In this document: positions 12,201 through 19,362 of the stretch, piece after piece
Position numbering within the stretch: the stretch's first letter is position 1
Layout: every line of letters begins with the position of its first letter
NCBI GenBank assembly: GCA_027306995.1
Contig: DAHUXS010000019.1
Coordinates: forward strand, 114,430-178,429
DNA: 64,000 nt
From: Lysobacter sp.
GTDB taxonomy: Bacteria > Pseudomonadota > Gammaproteobacteria > Xanthomonadales > Xanthomonadaceae
Reading direction: 5' to 3'
Program-made: the position numbers and the translations under genes
The notes under the pieces: generated by a model
The model's database searches: none
Seen by the model: only the letters and a program-made list of their open reading frames with translations
What the model was told of the DNA's origin: nothing

Positions 12201-12830
12201 CCGATCGGCGTGATCGCCGGCAAGCGCGATTACATGGATGCGCTCGACGGCGGCGACTGGCAGTTCGGTGACGACTCCGTGCCGACGGTGGGCGTGACCT
12301 ATTTCGCCGGCACCTTCGTTCGTCATCCATTGGCGCTGGCCGCCGCGGCCGCGGTGCTGAAGCATCTCAAGGCGCAGGGGCCGGAACTGCAGTCGCGCCT
12401 GAACCAGCGCATCACCGCATTCGCCGAAGACCTCAACCGCCATTGCGCCGCGGTTGGCGCGCCGGTGGAAGTGCGTCATTTCGCATCGGTGTGGAAGACC
12501 TTCTTCCTCGAGGATCACCCGCTGCAGGATCTGCTGTTCGCGATGATGCGCAGCCGCGGCGTGCACATCCTCGACAACTTCCCGTGTTTCTTCACCACCG
12601 CGCACACTGAAGCCGATTTCGCCCGGATCGCCGATGCCTTCAAGGCGTCGATCGACGAATTGCAGGACTCCGGCTTCCTGCCCAAGCCCAAGGCGACCAC
12701 GCAGACAGTGATGGACGCGGCTGCGCCCAGGATCGCCGGCGCGCGATTGGGGCGCGATCCGCAAGGCCAGCCGGCCTGGTATGCGCCCGATCCCGAAGCG
12801 CCGGGCCAATACGTGAAGGTGGAGGTCTGA
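6243..12830 (+). CDS. Hybrid NRPS/PKS: A-PCP-KS-AT-ACP-aminotransferase (class III PLP)
   Basis: GTG start at 6243. A: YTSGSTGTPKG, GYGPTE, Val-like code DALWFGGTFK (manual). PCP: DLGGSSLLASR. KS: TGCSTSLVA, EAHGTATPIGDP, SNVGHL. AT: GHSIGEF, HAFH (malonyl type). ACP: EAGLDSLTLTQ. AMT: VFDEVVTGFR...TYGKVVGGG. Confidence 0.93.
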   Translation: MNTRLASTDVVASSSLVDAYIAQVRLRPDAIAIRDGDRVISYAQLDTMSSAVAAGLRERGVVAGDIVALDAQRGADAVIAMLAVLRCGAGYLPLDPTQPPARLATMLADANARLCLVSLASEAAIRLPEGVVAAAIEDCAAANVTLADIARAGEDLAYVMYTSGSTGTPKGVCIPDRAILGLVCDVGFIDLGADTVFLQAAPLGFDASTLEIWGPLLNGGQLAIHHEAVPTATGLGEAIRRHGITHLWLTAALFNSVVDEDPHQLHGLRQLFTGGEALSVRHVRRMCETEPDIALFNGYGPTECTTFAVTHAITDLTEDARNVPIGRAIDRARLHIVDGDGRPVPDGEAGELWIAGSGVALGYFGRDDLTAERFVPSPDGVGLAYRSGDQVRINADGCIEFCGRIDQQVKVRGFRIELGEIEAVLGAVPGIRNAAVTAPDTGHGERRLVAYVQAEDGQVPDVQAIRAELARRLPDYMVPLRYVVLDRFPTTVNGKLDRAALPAPDRSRPELANPHVAPRGECEVAIARAMGELLDLDGIGRDDSFFDLGGSSLLASRLVATLKQDGVLPASASPGHLFSHPTPALLAARFESQSESRQVEKVARNGSEPIAIIAMAGRFPGAVDVEALWAMLREGREGITRFDRAALDASISESLRNDPDYVPARGVIDGVEQFDAAFFGIGAPEAEVMDPQQRIALELAWECMERSGHAPGDEADGDVGVFAGMYNASYFQKHVSRHPDRIARVGEFQTMLGNEKDYIATRVAHKLGLTGPAISIHTGCSTSLVAICQAVESLRAGQCRMALAGGVSVTCPSNSGYLYQEGSMLSPDGHTRSFDAKSAGTVFSDGAAMVLLKRLSDAQADGDPIHAVIRGIGLSNDGAQRASFTAPSAAGQAKAIRMAHRDADIDPRSIGFVEAHGTATPIGDPIEIEGLALAFGEATRDTGFCTIGSLKSNVGHLVIAAGAAGVIKTAFALRENCIPGTVHFTAPNPSIDFASTPFVANAEADAWRCSPSPRRAGVSSFGVGGTNAHVVMEQAPEDPSSDAAGGVQLLQVSARSPQALQQTCEQLANWLGGHPQANLADVAWTLRSGRRAFPFRRAVAANGHDDAIRLLQQSNAPAAATSGDHGVVLLFPGQGATYPGMGRSLYETHAVFRDAIDACAQRLGRTLGEDLRSLLFSDDPDALGPTWRMQPATFAIEYALGRLWQSFGVTPMAMLGHSIGEFAAATLAGVFSLEDAIDLVAKRGALMQSQPAGAMLGVRLSEADVLARLPGDLDLAAVNGPRSCVVAGSAETVDAFAATLAAEQIACTPLRTSHAFHSRMMEPALAPFAEAVVACTRNAPSLPIISSVTGERLGDAEVMSVEYWVNQLRSPVQYSRATASALALPGVRVLLEAGPRNTLSQLAKQQRFGEGQFTLPSLADNVEAEAQSLLQAVGALWSAGIDVATDGLDGRQRRHRLELPTYPFERKTYWLPAVADAPAATAVIPGENSMSASNSAPAAQTAATAMHPDVIARIRAVFEDVSGIDMAGMHDDANFVEAGLDSLTLTQIALQLQKSFGSKVSFRQLMGEYSTLTRLGTMLGATMAPARVEQQAAVTATAPVAMPANAVAIAMPTAAPGDLQQLIAQQMQLMQRQLELLGAAPAVPAQAPVVAVPTAPVAAAPLEPSQPSDQAEADALAHTRYDVKKAFGAIARIDNTASSELGPRQRDRLDAFIQRYVARTRASKDYTQRHRARLADPRVVNGFKPMLKEITYQIVMERSQGAHLTDLDGNDYVDALNGFGMSLFGWQPDFVLDAVRAQLDAGYEIGPQHVLAGEVAELFCDVTGNDRAALCNTGSEAVLGALRIARTVTGRDTVAVFSGAYHGIIDEMIVRGTRTHRAVPAAPGILRNTAEHVVVLDYGTEESAQWLREHADELAAVLVEPVQSRRPDFQPVEFLKELRAITEASGALLVFDEVVTGFRAHPAGAQGMFGIQADLATYGKVVGGGFPIGVIAGKRDYMDALDGGDWQFGDDSVPTVGVTYFAGTFVRHPLALAAAAAVLKHLKAQGPELQSRLNQRITAFAEDLNRHCAAVGAPVEVRHFASVWKTFFLEDHPLQDLLFAMMRSRGVHILDNFPCFFTTAHTEADFARIADAFKASIDELQDSGFLPKPKATTQTVMDAAAPRIAGARLGRDPQGQPAWYAPDPEAPGQYVKVEV

Positions 12831-12831
12831 C

Positions 12832-15800
12832 ATGAGCGTCGATGCCATTGCTGCGCCACCCGCCGCCCACGATCCCTTCGCTCAGGCCTTGCTGCGGGTG
12901 GTGCCGACCACCGAAGGACAGCGCGAAATCTGGCTGGCGGACCACCTCGATCGCGAAGCCTCGCTGGCCTACAACGAAGCGTTGACCATTCGCCTCGAAG
13001 GCGCGCTCGACCACGTCGCGTTGAAGCAGGCATTGCAGGCGCTGGTGCAGCGCCATGACGCCTTGCATTCGGTGTTGTCCGGCGATGGCCAGACCCTGTG
13101 CGTGCTCGAGCAGGTGGCGCTGTCACTGGTGGTCGAGGATCTGTCCGGGCTCGACCTGCTGGCGCAAAGCGAACAACTGGCGAAGGCCGAGACCGAAGCG
13201 GTCTCGCATCCGTTCGATCTCCAGGATGGTCCGTTGTTCCGGGCGATGCTGTATCGCATTGGCCCGCAGTCGCATCGCCTGCTGCTCTGCGCGCACCACG
13301 TCGTCTGCGATGGCTGGTCGTGGTGGGTGATCGTGCGCGACCTCGGCGCCCTCTACGGTGCCACACTGCAAGGACGTGAAGCGTCGTTGCCACCAGTGGA
13401 GTCGTTCGCCGACCACGCCCTGGCCGAAGCCTCGCAGTCGACGCAATCCACGGCGGCCACCGAACGTTACTGGCGCGATCGCTTCGCCGATGGCGCACCG
13501 GTGCTGGAATTGCCCGTCGACCTGCCGCGGCCCGCGCATCGCCACTTTTCCTCGCGTCGCGAGGATCTTGAACTCTCGCCCGAGCTGCTGCATGCCTTGC
13601 GCGAAACCGCGGCGAAGCAGGGCTGCAGCCTGTTCTCGCTGATGCTTTCGGCGTTCGCCCTGCTGGTCGCGCGCATCGCGGGGCAGGACGACGTGGTGAT
13701 CGGCATTCCCAGCGCCGGACAGCCCGCCAGCGGCAAGCTGGCGATGGTCGGCCATTGCGCCAATACCTTGCCGATGCGTTTCGCGTCGAGCTGCGAGGAA
13801 ACCTTCTCGGCCTTCCTCAAGCGCGCCAACGACGATCTCCTCGACGCGGTCGAGCATCGCGACTACACGCTCTCGACCTTGCTGCAGCAGTTGGCGATCG
13901 CACGCGATCCGTCGCGGGTGCCGCTGGCGCCGGTGCTGTTCAACATCGACCAGAGCCTGGACGGCGAGAGCGATGCTTTTGCGGGTGCGCGGGCCGAATG
14001 CCATGGCGTGGCGCGTGTTGCCGACAATTTCGAGCTGTCGCTCAATGCGGTGCAGACGCCAATCGGACTGCGCCTGGAATGCCAGTACGCGACCTCATTG
14101 CTGCAATCGGCGACCGTGCGTCGCTGGCTGCGCGCCTACCGCAGCTTGCTGGCGGGCCTGAGCAACGACATCGATCGTCACTGCGGTAGCTATGGCTTGC
14201 TCGATGCCGACGATCTCGACGAGCTCGCGGCATTGTCGCCAGCCGCGACGCCGTTCCAGCGCGATCTGCTGATGCACCAGCATTTCGAAACGAGCTGCGA
14301 TCTCTGGCCCGAAGCCGTCGCCGCGCAGGACGGCCAGCGCAGCGTCCACTATCGCGAACTCGAAAACGAAGCCAATCGCATCGCCCACTTGCTGGCTGGC
14401 CAGGGCGTCAAGCCTGGCGACCTCGTTGGCCTCGCCGTTGAACGCGGCATTTCGATGCTGGCATCGATGCTCGGCATCCTCAAGGCCGGCGCCGGCTACA
14501 TCCCGCTCGATCCCGCATTCCCGCAGGCACGCCTGCAGCACATGCTGGACGATGGCCGTCCGTCCGCGGTCCTCACCACGCAGGCGTTGGTCGATGCATT
14601 GCCGCTGCAAGGCCAGCGCGTCGTGTTGCTGGATGCCGCCGTGCTCGCCGCGCAGCCGGACATGCGTCCGAACCTGGCCGGCGATCCCGAAGCGATCGCC
14701 TACGTGATCTATACCTCAGGTTCGACCGGAACGCCGAAGGGCGTGGAGATTCCGCATCGCGCGGTCGCCAACTTCCTCGACAGCATGGCGGTGCAGCCGG
14801 GCCTGCGTAGCGACGACGTCATGATCGCCGTCACTACGCTGTCCTTCGACATCGCCGTGCTCGAACTGATGCTGCCGCTGCATGTCGGCGCGCAGGTCGT
14901 GATCGTCGACCGCGATACCACGCTCGATGGCGGTGCGCTCGCCGCCTGCATGCGCGAACATCGCGCGACGACGATGCAGGCGACACCGGCGACCTGGCGC
15001 ATGCTGATCGAAGCCGATTGGGCGGGTGGGGCAGGTTTCCGCATCCTCTGCGGCGGCGAACCCTTGCCGCCGACGCTCGCCGCGCAGTTGCTGGCGCGTT
15101 CCGGCGAATTGTGGAACGTCTACGGGCCGACCGAAACCACGGTGTGGTCGACCTGTGCGCGGGTCGCAACGCCGGTGCGCGGCGCCTTGCCCGACATCCA
15201 CATCGGCAAGCCGATCGCCAATACCGGCGTGTGGATCCTCGACGATGCGCGCCTGCCGTGCGTGCGCGGCGTTCCCGGGGAACTGTGCATTTCCGGCGCG
15301 GGTCTGGCGCGCGGTTACCGCAACCAACCGGCGCTGACCGCCGATCGCTTCATCGACTGGAATGGCCCGGACGGCCGCATTCGCCTGTATCGCACCGGAG
15401 ATCGTGCGCGCTGGCGCGACGACGGCATGCTCGAACACCAGGGCCGCCTCGATCATCAGGTGAAGCTTCGAGGCTATCGCATCGAACTCGGCGAGATCGA
15501 GACGCAGCTGACCGCGCACCCCGATGTGCAATCCGCGATCGCCATGGTGCGGGAGGAACGCGAAGGCGATGCCCGCCTGGTCGCCTATGTTGTGCAGGAA
15601 ACGGATCGCAATATCGATCCGGTGCAGATGAAGAAGCATCTGCGCGGCACCTTGCCCGATTACATGATCCCGCAGCACATCGTGGCGCTGGCGCACTGGC
15701 CACTGACCGCGAATGGCAAGATCGACCGCAAGGCGCTGCCGTTGCCGTATGCGACGAATCCGCAAGAGGCTGTCGCTTCGGCCGATCCGGAATCGCCGTT

Positions 15801-17736
15801 GCAGGAACAATTGCTGAAAATCTTCCGCGAGACCCTGCGCCTCGGGAGCCTGGGCATCGACGACGATTTCTTCCTCCACGGCGGACATTCGTTGCTGGCC
15901 GCGCAGATGACCGCCCACATCAACCGTGAATCGTCGACACGGCTGTCCTTGCGAACGCTGTTCGATGCGCCAACGGTGCGCCGCCTCGCCGCAACCATCG
16001 AAGCGGATGCCGCTTCGACCATGCCTGTCGATCGCATCCCGAGGTTGCCGCAGCGCGACTGGGCGCCGCTGAGCGTGGTCCAACAGCGGCAGGCGATGAT
16101 CCACGAATTCCATCCGGAAATGCTCGCCTACAGCCTGCCGTCCGGGCATGCGCTGCATGGACCGATGAATATCGAATGCTTCCGCCGGGCGCTGATGCTG
16201 GTGATGGAGCGCCAGACCGTCCTGCGTACCGGATTCGAACGCCGTGGCGACGATTTCGTGCAGGTGGTGCGCAACGACCTCGGCTCGCGCGTGCTCGAAC
16301 CGCTGGTCGATCTTCGCCACCTGCCGCCCGAGCGCCGTCGCGAGGCGCTGGAAGCCGACTTCAAGGCGCTGGCCGCGCGACCGTTCGAATCGCTGGTCGA
16401 TGCCCCGTTGTTCCGTTCGCGCATGTATCGCATGGACGAGGACGAGCATGCCTGGTTCTTCATGCCGCACCACATCGTCTGGGATGGCTGGTCCTTCGAC
16501 CTGCTGTATGCCGAACTGGCGGAAGCCTATGCGGCATTGGTGGAAGGGCGCGAGCCGCAGCTGCCCGAACTCCCGGTGAGCTATGGCGATTACGCGGCCT
16601 GGCACAACGCCAGCATGGAGGGCGAGGCCTACGCGCGCCAGCGCGAACAGTGGCGCGCCTGGCTGTGCACACCGAATGCGCGTGGCGGTTGGCCGCAGGC
16701 GCTGCCGACCGACCATCCGCGTCGCCGCTTGATGATGGGGCATTCCGGCATCGTCCCGGTGCACATCGGGACCGCCGAATCGCAGGCGTTGCGTGAGTCC
16801 GCGAAGTCGATGGATGCGACCGTCTTCAACACCATGCTCGCGGCGTGGTTCATCACGCTGGCGACCTACAACGGCGATCGCGACATCGTGGTCGGCATTC
16901 CGGTACGTGGACGCAACCACGCCGATACCGAATCGCTGATGGGTCATTTCGTCAACATGCTGCCCGTTCGCCTCGACGTGCAACGCGATGGCGAATTGCG
17001 CGATGTCGTCCATGCCTCGAAATCGGTCCTGCTCGATGCCTTGTCGGCGCCGGACATCCGCCTCGAGGACATCGCCGAGATGCGTTCGGGCCTACCGGGC
17101 GCCGCGAGCAGCATTCTCTACCACGCCCAGTTCTCGTTCCAGGACATCCGCGACCGCATCACCCGTTGGGGACCGCTGTCGCACCAGCGCATCGACATCG
17201 ACCAGCCCGGCATCGCCGAAGACCTCAATCTGTGGGCGGTGGATCGCGGCGAGAAGGGCATCGATGCGGCCTTGCTCTACAACGGCGACCTGCTGAAGGA
17301 AGAAACGGTCCGCAGAATCGTCGCCCATTACGAACGCACGCTCGCGGCCCTGGCCCAGGATCCGCGGCAATCACTGGAAGTCGCGATGACGAATGAAATC
17401 ACCAGCATGGCGCCGGCAATCGCCAGTGCTATCAATACGGCTGCAACGACGCCTGCGCAAGGAGAAGCGCGATTGGCCTATGTACGCGGGCTGTGGGAGC
17501 GCCATCTTGGCGTCACCGTCGATTCCGGCGACAACTTCTTCGATCTCGGCGGCAGTTCGATGCTGGCCATCCGTGTACTGGCGGATATCGCCCGCGACAC
17601 CGGCGTCAAGTTGCGCCTGCCGCAACTCGCGGTGCAAACTGCAGCGGAAATCGCCGCACAATTGCCGGAGCGCAATACGGCCGCCGGCACATCGACGAAC
17701 ACCGGCTGGTTCAAGCGCATGTTCGGAAAGAAATAA
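12832..17736 (+). CDS. NRPS: C-A-PCP-C-PCP, no thioesterase or reductase domain
   Basis: C1 AHHVVCDGWS; A YTSGSTGTPKG with manual code DILQLGVVWK (Gly-like); PCP FFLHGGHSLLAAQ; C2 PHHIVWDGWS; terminal PCP FFDLGGSSMLAIR, ending in GWFKRMFGKK. Confidence 0.93.
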   Translation: MSVDAIAAPPAAHDPFAQALLRVVPTTEGQREIWLADHLDREASLAYNEALTIRLEGALDHVALKQALQALVQRHDALHSVLSGDGQTLCVLEQVALSLVVEDLSGLDLLAQSEQLAKAETEAVSHPFDLQDGPLFRAMLYRIGPQSHRLLLCAHHVVCDGWSWWVIVRDLGALYGATLQGREASLPPVESFADHALAEASQSTQSTAATERYWRDRFADGAPVLELPVDLPRPAHRHFSSRREDLELSPELLHALRETAAKQGCSLFSLMLSAFALLVARIAGQDDVVIGIPSAGQPASGKLAMVGHCANTLPMRFASSCEETFSAFLKRANDDLLDAVEHRDYTLSTLLQQLAIARDPSRVPLAPVLFNIDQSLDGESDAFAGARAECHGVARVADNFELSLNAVQTPIGLRLECQYATSLLQSATVRRWLRAYRSLLAGLSNDIDRHCGSYGLLDADDLDELAALSPAATPFQRDLLMHQHFETSCDLWPEAVAAQDGQRSVHYRELENEANRIAHLLAGQGVKPGDLVGLAVERGISMLASMLGILKAGAGYIPLDPAFPQARLQHMLDDGRPSAVLTTQALVDALPLQGQRVVLLDAAVLAAQPDMRPNLAGDPEAIAYVIYTSGSTGTPKGVEIPHRAVANFLDSMAVQPGLRSDDVMIAVTTLSFDIAVLELMLPLHVGAQVVIVDRDTTLDGGALAACMREHRATTMQATPATWRMLIEADWAGGAGFRILCGGEPLPPTLAAQLLARSGELWNVYGPTETTVWSTCARVATPVRGALPDIHIGKPIANTGVWILDDARLPCVRGVPGELCISGAGLARGYRNQPALTADRFIDWNGPDGRIRLYRTGDRARWRDDGMLEHQGRLDHQVKLRGYRIELGEIETQLTAHPDVQSAIAMVREEREGDARLVAYVVQETDRNIDPVQMKKHLRGTLPDYMIPQHIVALAHWPLTANGKIDRKALPLPYATNPQEAVASADPESPLQEQLLKIFRETLRLGSLGIDDDFFLHGGHSLLAAQMTAHINRESSTRLSLRTLFDAPTVRRLAATIEADAASTMPVDRIPRLPQRDWAPLSVVQQRQAMIHEFHPEMLAYSLPSGHALHGPMNIECFRRALMLVMERQTVLRTGFERRGDDFVQVVRNDLGSRVLEPLVDLRHLPPERRREALEADFKALAARPFESLVDAPLFRSRMYRMDEDEHAWFFMPHHIVWDGWSFDLLYAELAEAYAALVEGREPQLPELPVSYGDYAAWHNASMEGEAYARQREQWRAWLCTPNARGGWPQALPTDHPRRRLMMGHSGIVPVHIGTAESQALRESAKSMDATVFNTMLAAWFITLATYNGDRDIVVGIPVRGRNHADTESLMGHFVNMLPVRLDVQRDGELRDVVHASKSVLLDALSAPDIRLEDIAEMRSGLPGAASSILYHAQFSFQDIRDRITRWGPLSHQRIDIDQPGIAEDLNLWAVDRGEKGIDAALLYNGDLLKEETVRRIVAHYERTLAALAQDPRQSLEVAMTNEITSMAPAIASAINTAATTPAQGEARLAYVRGLWERHLGVTVDSGDNFFDLGGSSMLAIRVLADIARDTGVKLRLPQLAVQTAAEIAAQLPERNTAAGTSTNTGWFKRMFGKK

Positions 17737-17752
17737 CCAGCGGGAGGATGTC

Positions 17753-18544
17753 TTGTCGGGGGGCACGACGCCAGGAATCGAACCGATGCTGTTGCCGCAA
17801 GGCGACACGCACCTCTTCGCCGTGCGCCATCGCAGCGCGACGCCACCGCGTGCGCGGGTCCTGCTGTGTCCGCCATTGCTGCAGGAACAAATCCGCAGCT
17901 ATCGATTCTTCGCGCAACTCGCCGAGCAGTGGGCACGTCGCGGCATCGAGGTGATCCGTTTCGATTATTCGGGGACGGGCGATTCCTGCGGATTGGGCGT
18001 CGAGTTTTCCGTGGAACGCGCAGTCCGGGACATTCGCCGCGTCTGGGATGCGTTGCTGCGCCCCGACGACCACGTCCCGCGCGTGCTTTGCGGCGTGCGC
18101 ATGGGGGCGCTGTTGGGCGCGCTTGCTATCCGCGACGGGCTCGATGCCGACATGGCCTGGTGGTGGCAGCCGGTATTGCTGGGCGCGACATGGGTGGGGG
18201 AGACGACGGCGATCGATGCGCGCGAACGCCAATCACGCAGCCGCTTCCCGCTCAAGCCCGGACCGAACGCCATCACCGGCGAATTGATGGGCCATGTCAT
18301 CGATCCGCGCCTGCCCGGCGCGTTGAAACGACTGCAATGGCCCGACCCGCGACTGCCGTCGATGTGGCTGCTCGACAGCGAGCATGCGCTGGAGCCGAAC
18401 ATGGACGCAGGCGACGTGGTGCGTTTGCCGCTGGCCTTCGATGCGTGGGCGGGGCAGGTCGATTTCGAAACCATCATCCCGGTGCGATTGGCCGATGCCG
18501 CGACAGAACGCCTGCTCGCGCGCCTGCCGGGAGTCGCGGCATGA
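17753..18544 (+). CDS. Alpha/beta hydrolase, exosortase-A-system-associated hydrolase 2-like (nucleophile elbow CGVRMG)
   Basis: TTG start behind GGGAGG; FDYSGTGDS; Arg replaces Ser in the GxSxG elbow. Confidence 0.65.
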   Translation: MSGGTTPGIEPMLLPQGDTHLFAVRHRSATPPRARVLLCPPLLQEQIRSYRFFAQLAEQWARRGIEVIRFDYSGTGDSCGLGVEFSVERAVRDIRRVWDALLRPDDHVPRVLCGVRMGALLGALAIRDGLDADMAWWWQPVLLGATWVGETTAIDARERQSRSRFPLKPGPNAITGELMGHVIDPRLPGALKRLQWPDPRLPSMWLLDSEHALEPNMDAGDVVRLPLAFDAWAGQVDFETIIPVRLADAATERLLARLPGVAA

Positions 18545-19338
18545 TGCAGTTGCTGCCCATGCGCGATGGCAACGGCTACGGTTTCCTGCATCGCGCCGAT
18601 CCGCAGCGACCACCGCGCGCCACCGTGGTGATGCTCAACGCTGGACTGATCCATCGCGTCGGGCCGTTCCGCATGAACATCGAACTGGCGGAACGACTGG
18701 CGCGCCGCGATATCGATGTGTTCCGTTTCGATCTGCCGGCCGTGGGCGACATGCCAGCAGGCGGCGGCAGTCGCCCGGAGGAGCGCGTGCGGATCGCGAT
18801 GGATACCGTCGCGGCGATCACCGGCAGCGACCGTTTCATCATCGGTGGCGTCTGCAGTGCCGCGGACCTTGCCTGGAAGCTGCCGGCGCTCGATGCGCGC
18901 GTGCGCGGCTTGCTGCTGCTCGATCCCTGTGCCGTGCGCGGACCGTGGTTCCACTGGGCGCAGCTGCGGCATTTCGTGTCGCGTCCGATGGCAGGTTGGG
19001 GACGCATGTTGCGGCACCAGCTGCAGCGTAGTTGGAACAATGGCGATGCTGCACCCGCGGGGCGCGATTGGCCATCGGAACGCGAATTCATCGCCGGCAA
19101 CCGGCGCATGGCGGAGGCTGGCATCGGCATGTATGCGCTGTATACCGCTGGCGTTACCGATTATTTCCTGCATCCGCGGCAGATGCGGGCCGGTTTCCCT
19201 GACGACAGCAACGAACCCCGGTTGCGACTGCGGTTTCGCCCCGATGTCGACCACATCCTGTTCGTTCCGCGCCAGCGCGCGGAGATCCTTGACGATATCG
19301 CGTCGTGGCTGGACGGCTGGCTGCCCGCATCGGCTTGA
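18541..19338 (+). CDS. Alpha/beta hydrolase, exosortase-A-system-associated hydrolase 1-like (Cys at nucleophile position)
   Basis: ATGA overlap with preceding gene; NAGLIHRVGPFRMNIELAERLA...FRFDLPAVGD...GGVCSAADLAW. Confidence 0.65.
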   Translation: MMQLLPMRDGNGYGFLHRADPQRPPRATVVMLNAGLIHRVGPFRMNIELAERLARRDIDVFRFDLPAVGDMPAGGGSRPEERVRIAMDTVAAITGSDRFIIGGVCSAADLAWKLPALDARVRGLLLLDPCAVRGPWFHWAQLRHFVSRPMAGWGRMLRHQLQRSWNNGDAAPAGRDWPSEREFIAGNRRMAEAGIGMYALYTAGVTDYFLHPRQMRAGFPDDSNEPRLRLRFRPDVDHILFVPRQRAEILDDIASWLDGWLPASA

Positions 19339-19362
19339 TGCGGGAGCCACGATCGAAATTGT

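Noticed and set aside
6243-12830. Interpretation as an iturin/mycosubtilin-type lipopeptide synthase
   Set aside because: The aminotransferase is similar in placement, but the starter is an amino-acid A domain with a Val-like code. There is no fatty acyl-AMP ligase and only two A domains.
10713-17013. Long minus-strand ORFs (711 and 765 aa) opposite the NRPS genes
   Set aside because: Same shadow-ORF artefact; opposite strand has intact NRPS/PKS motifs.
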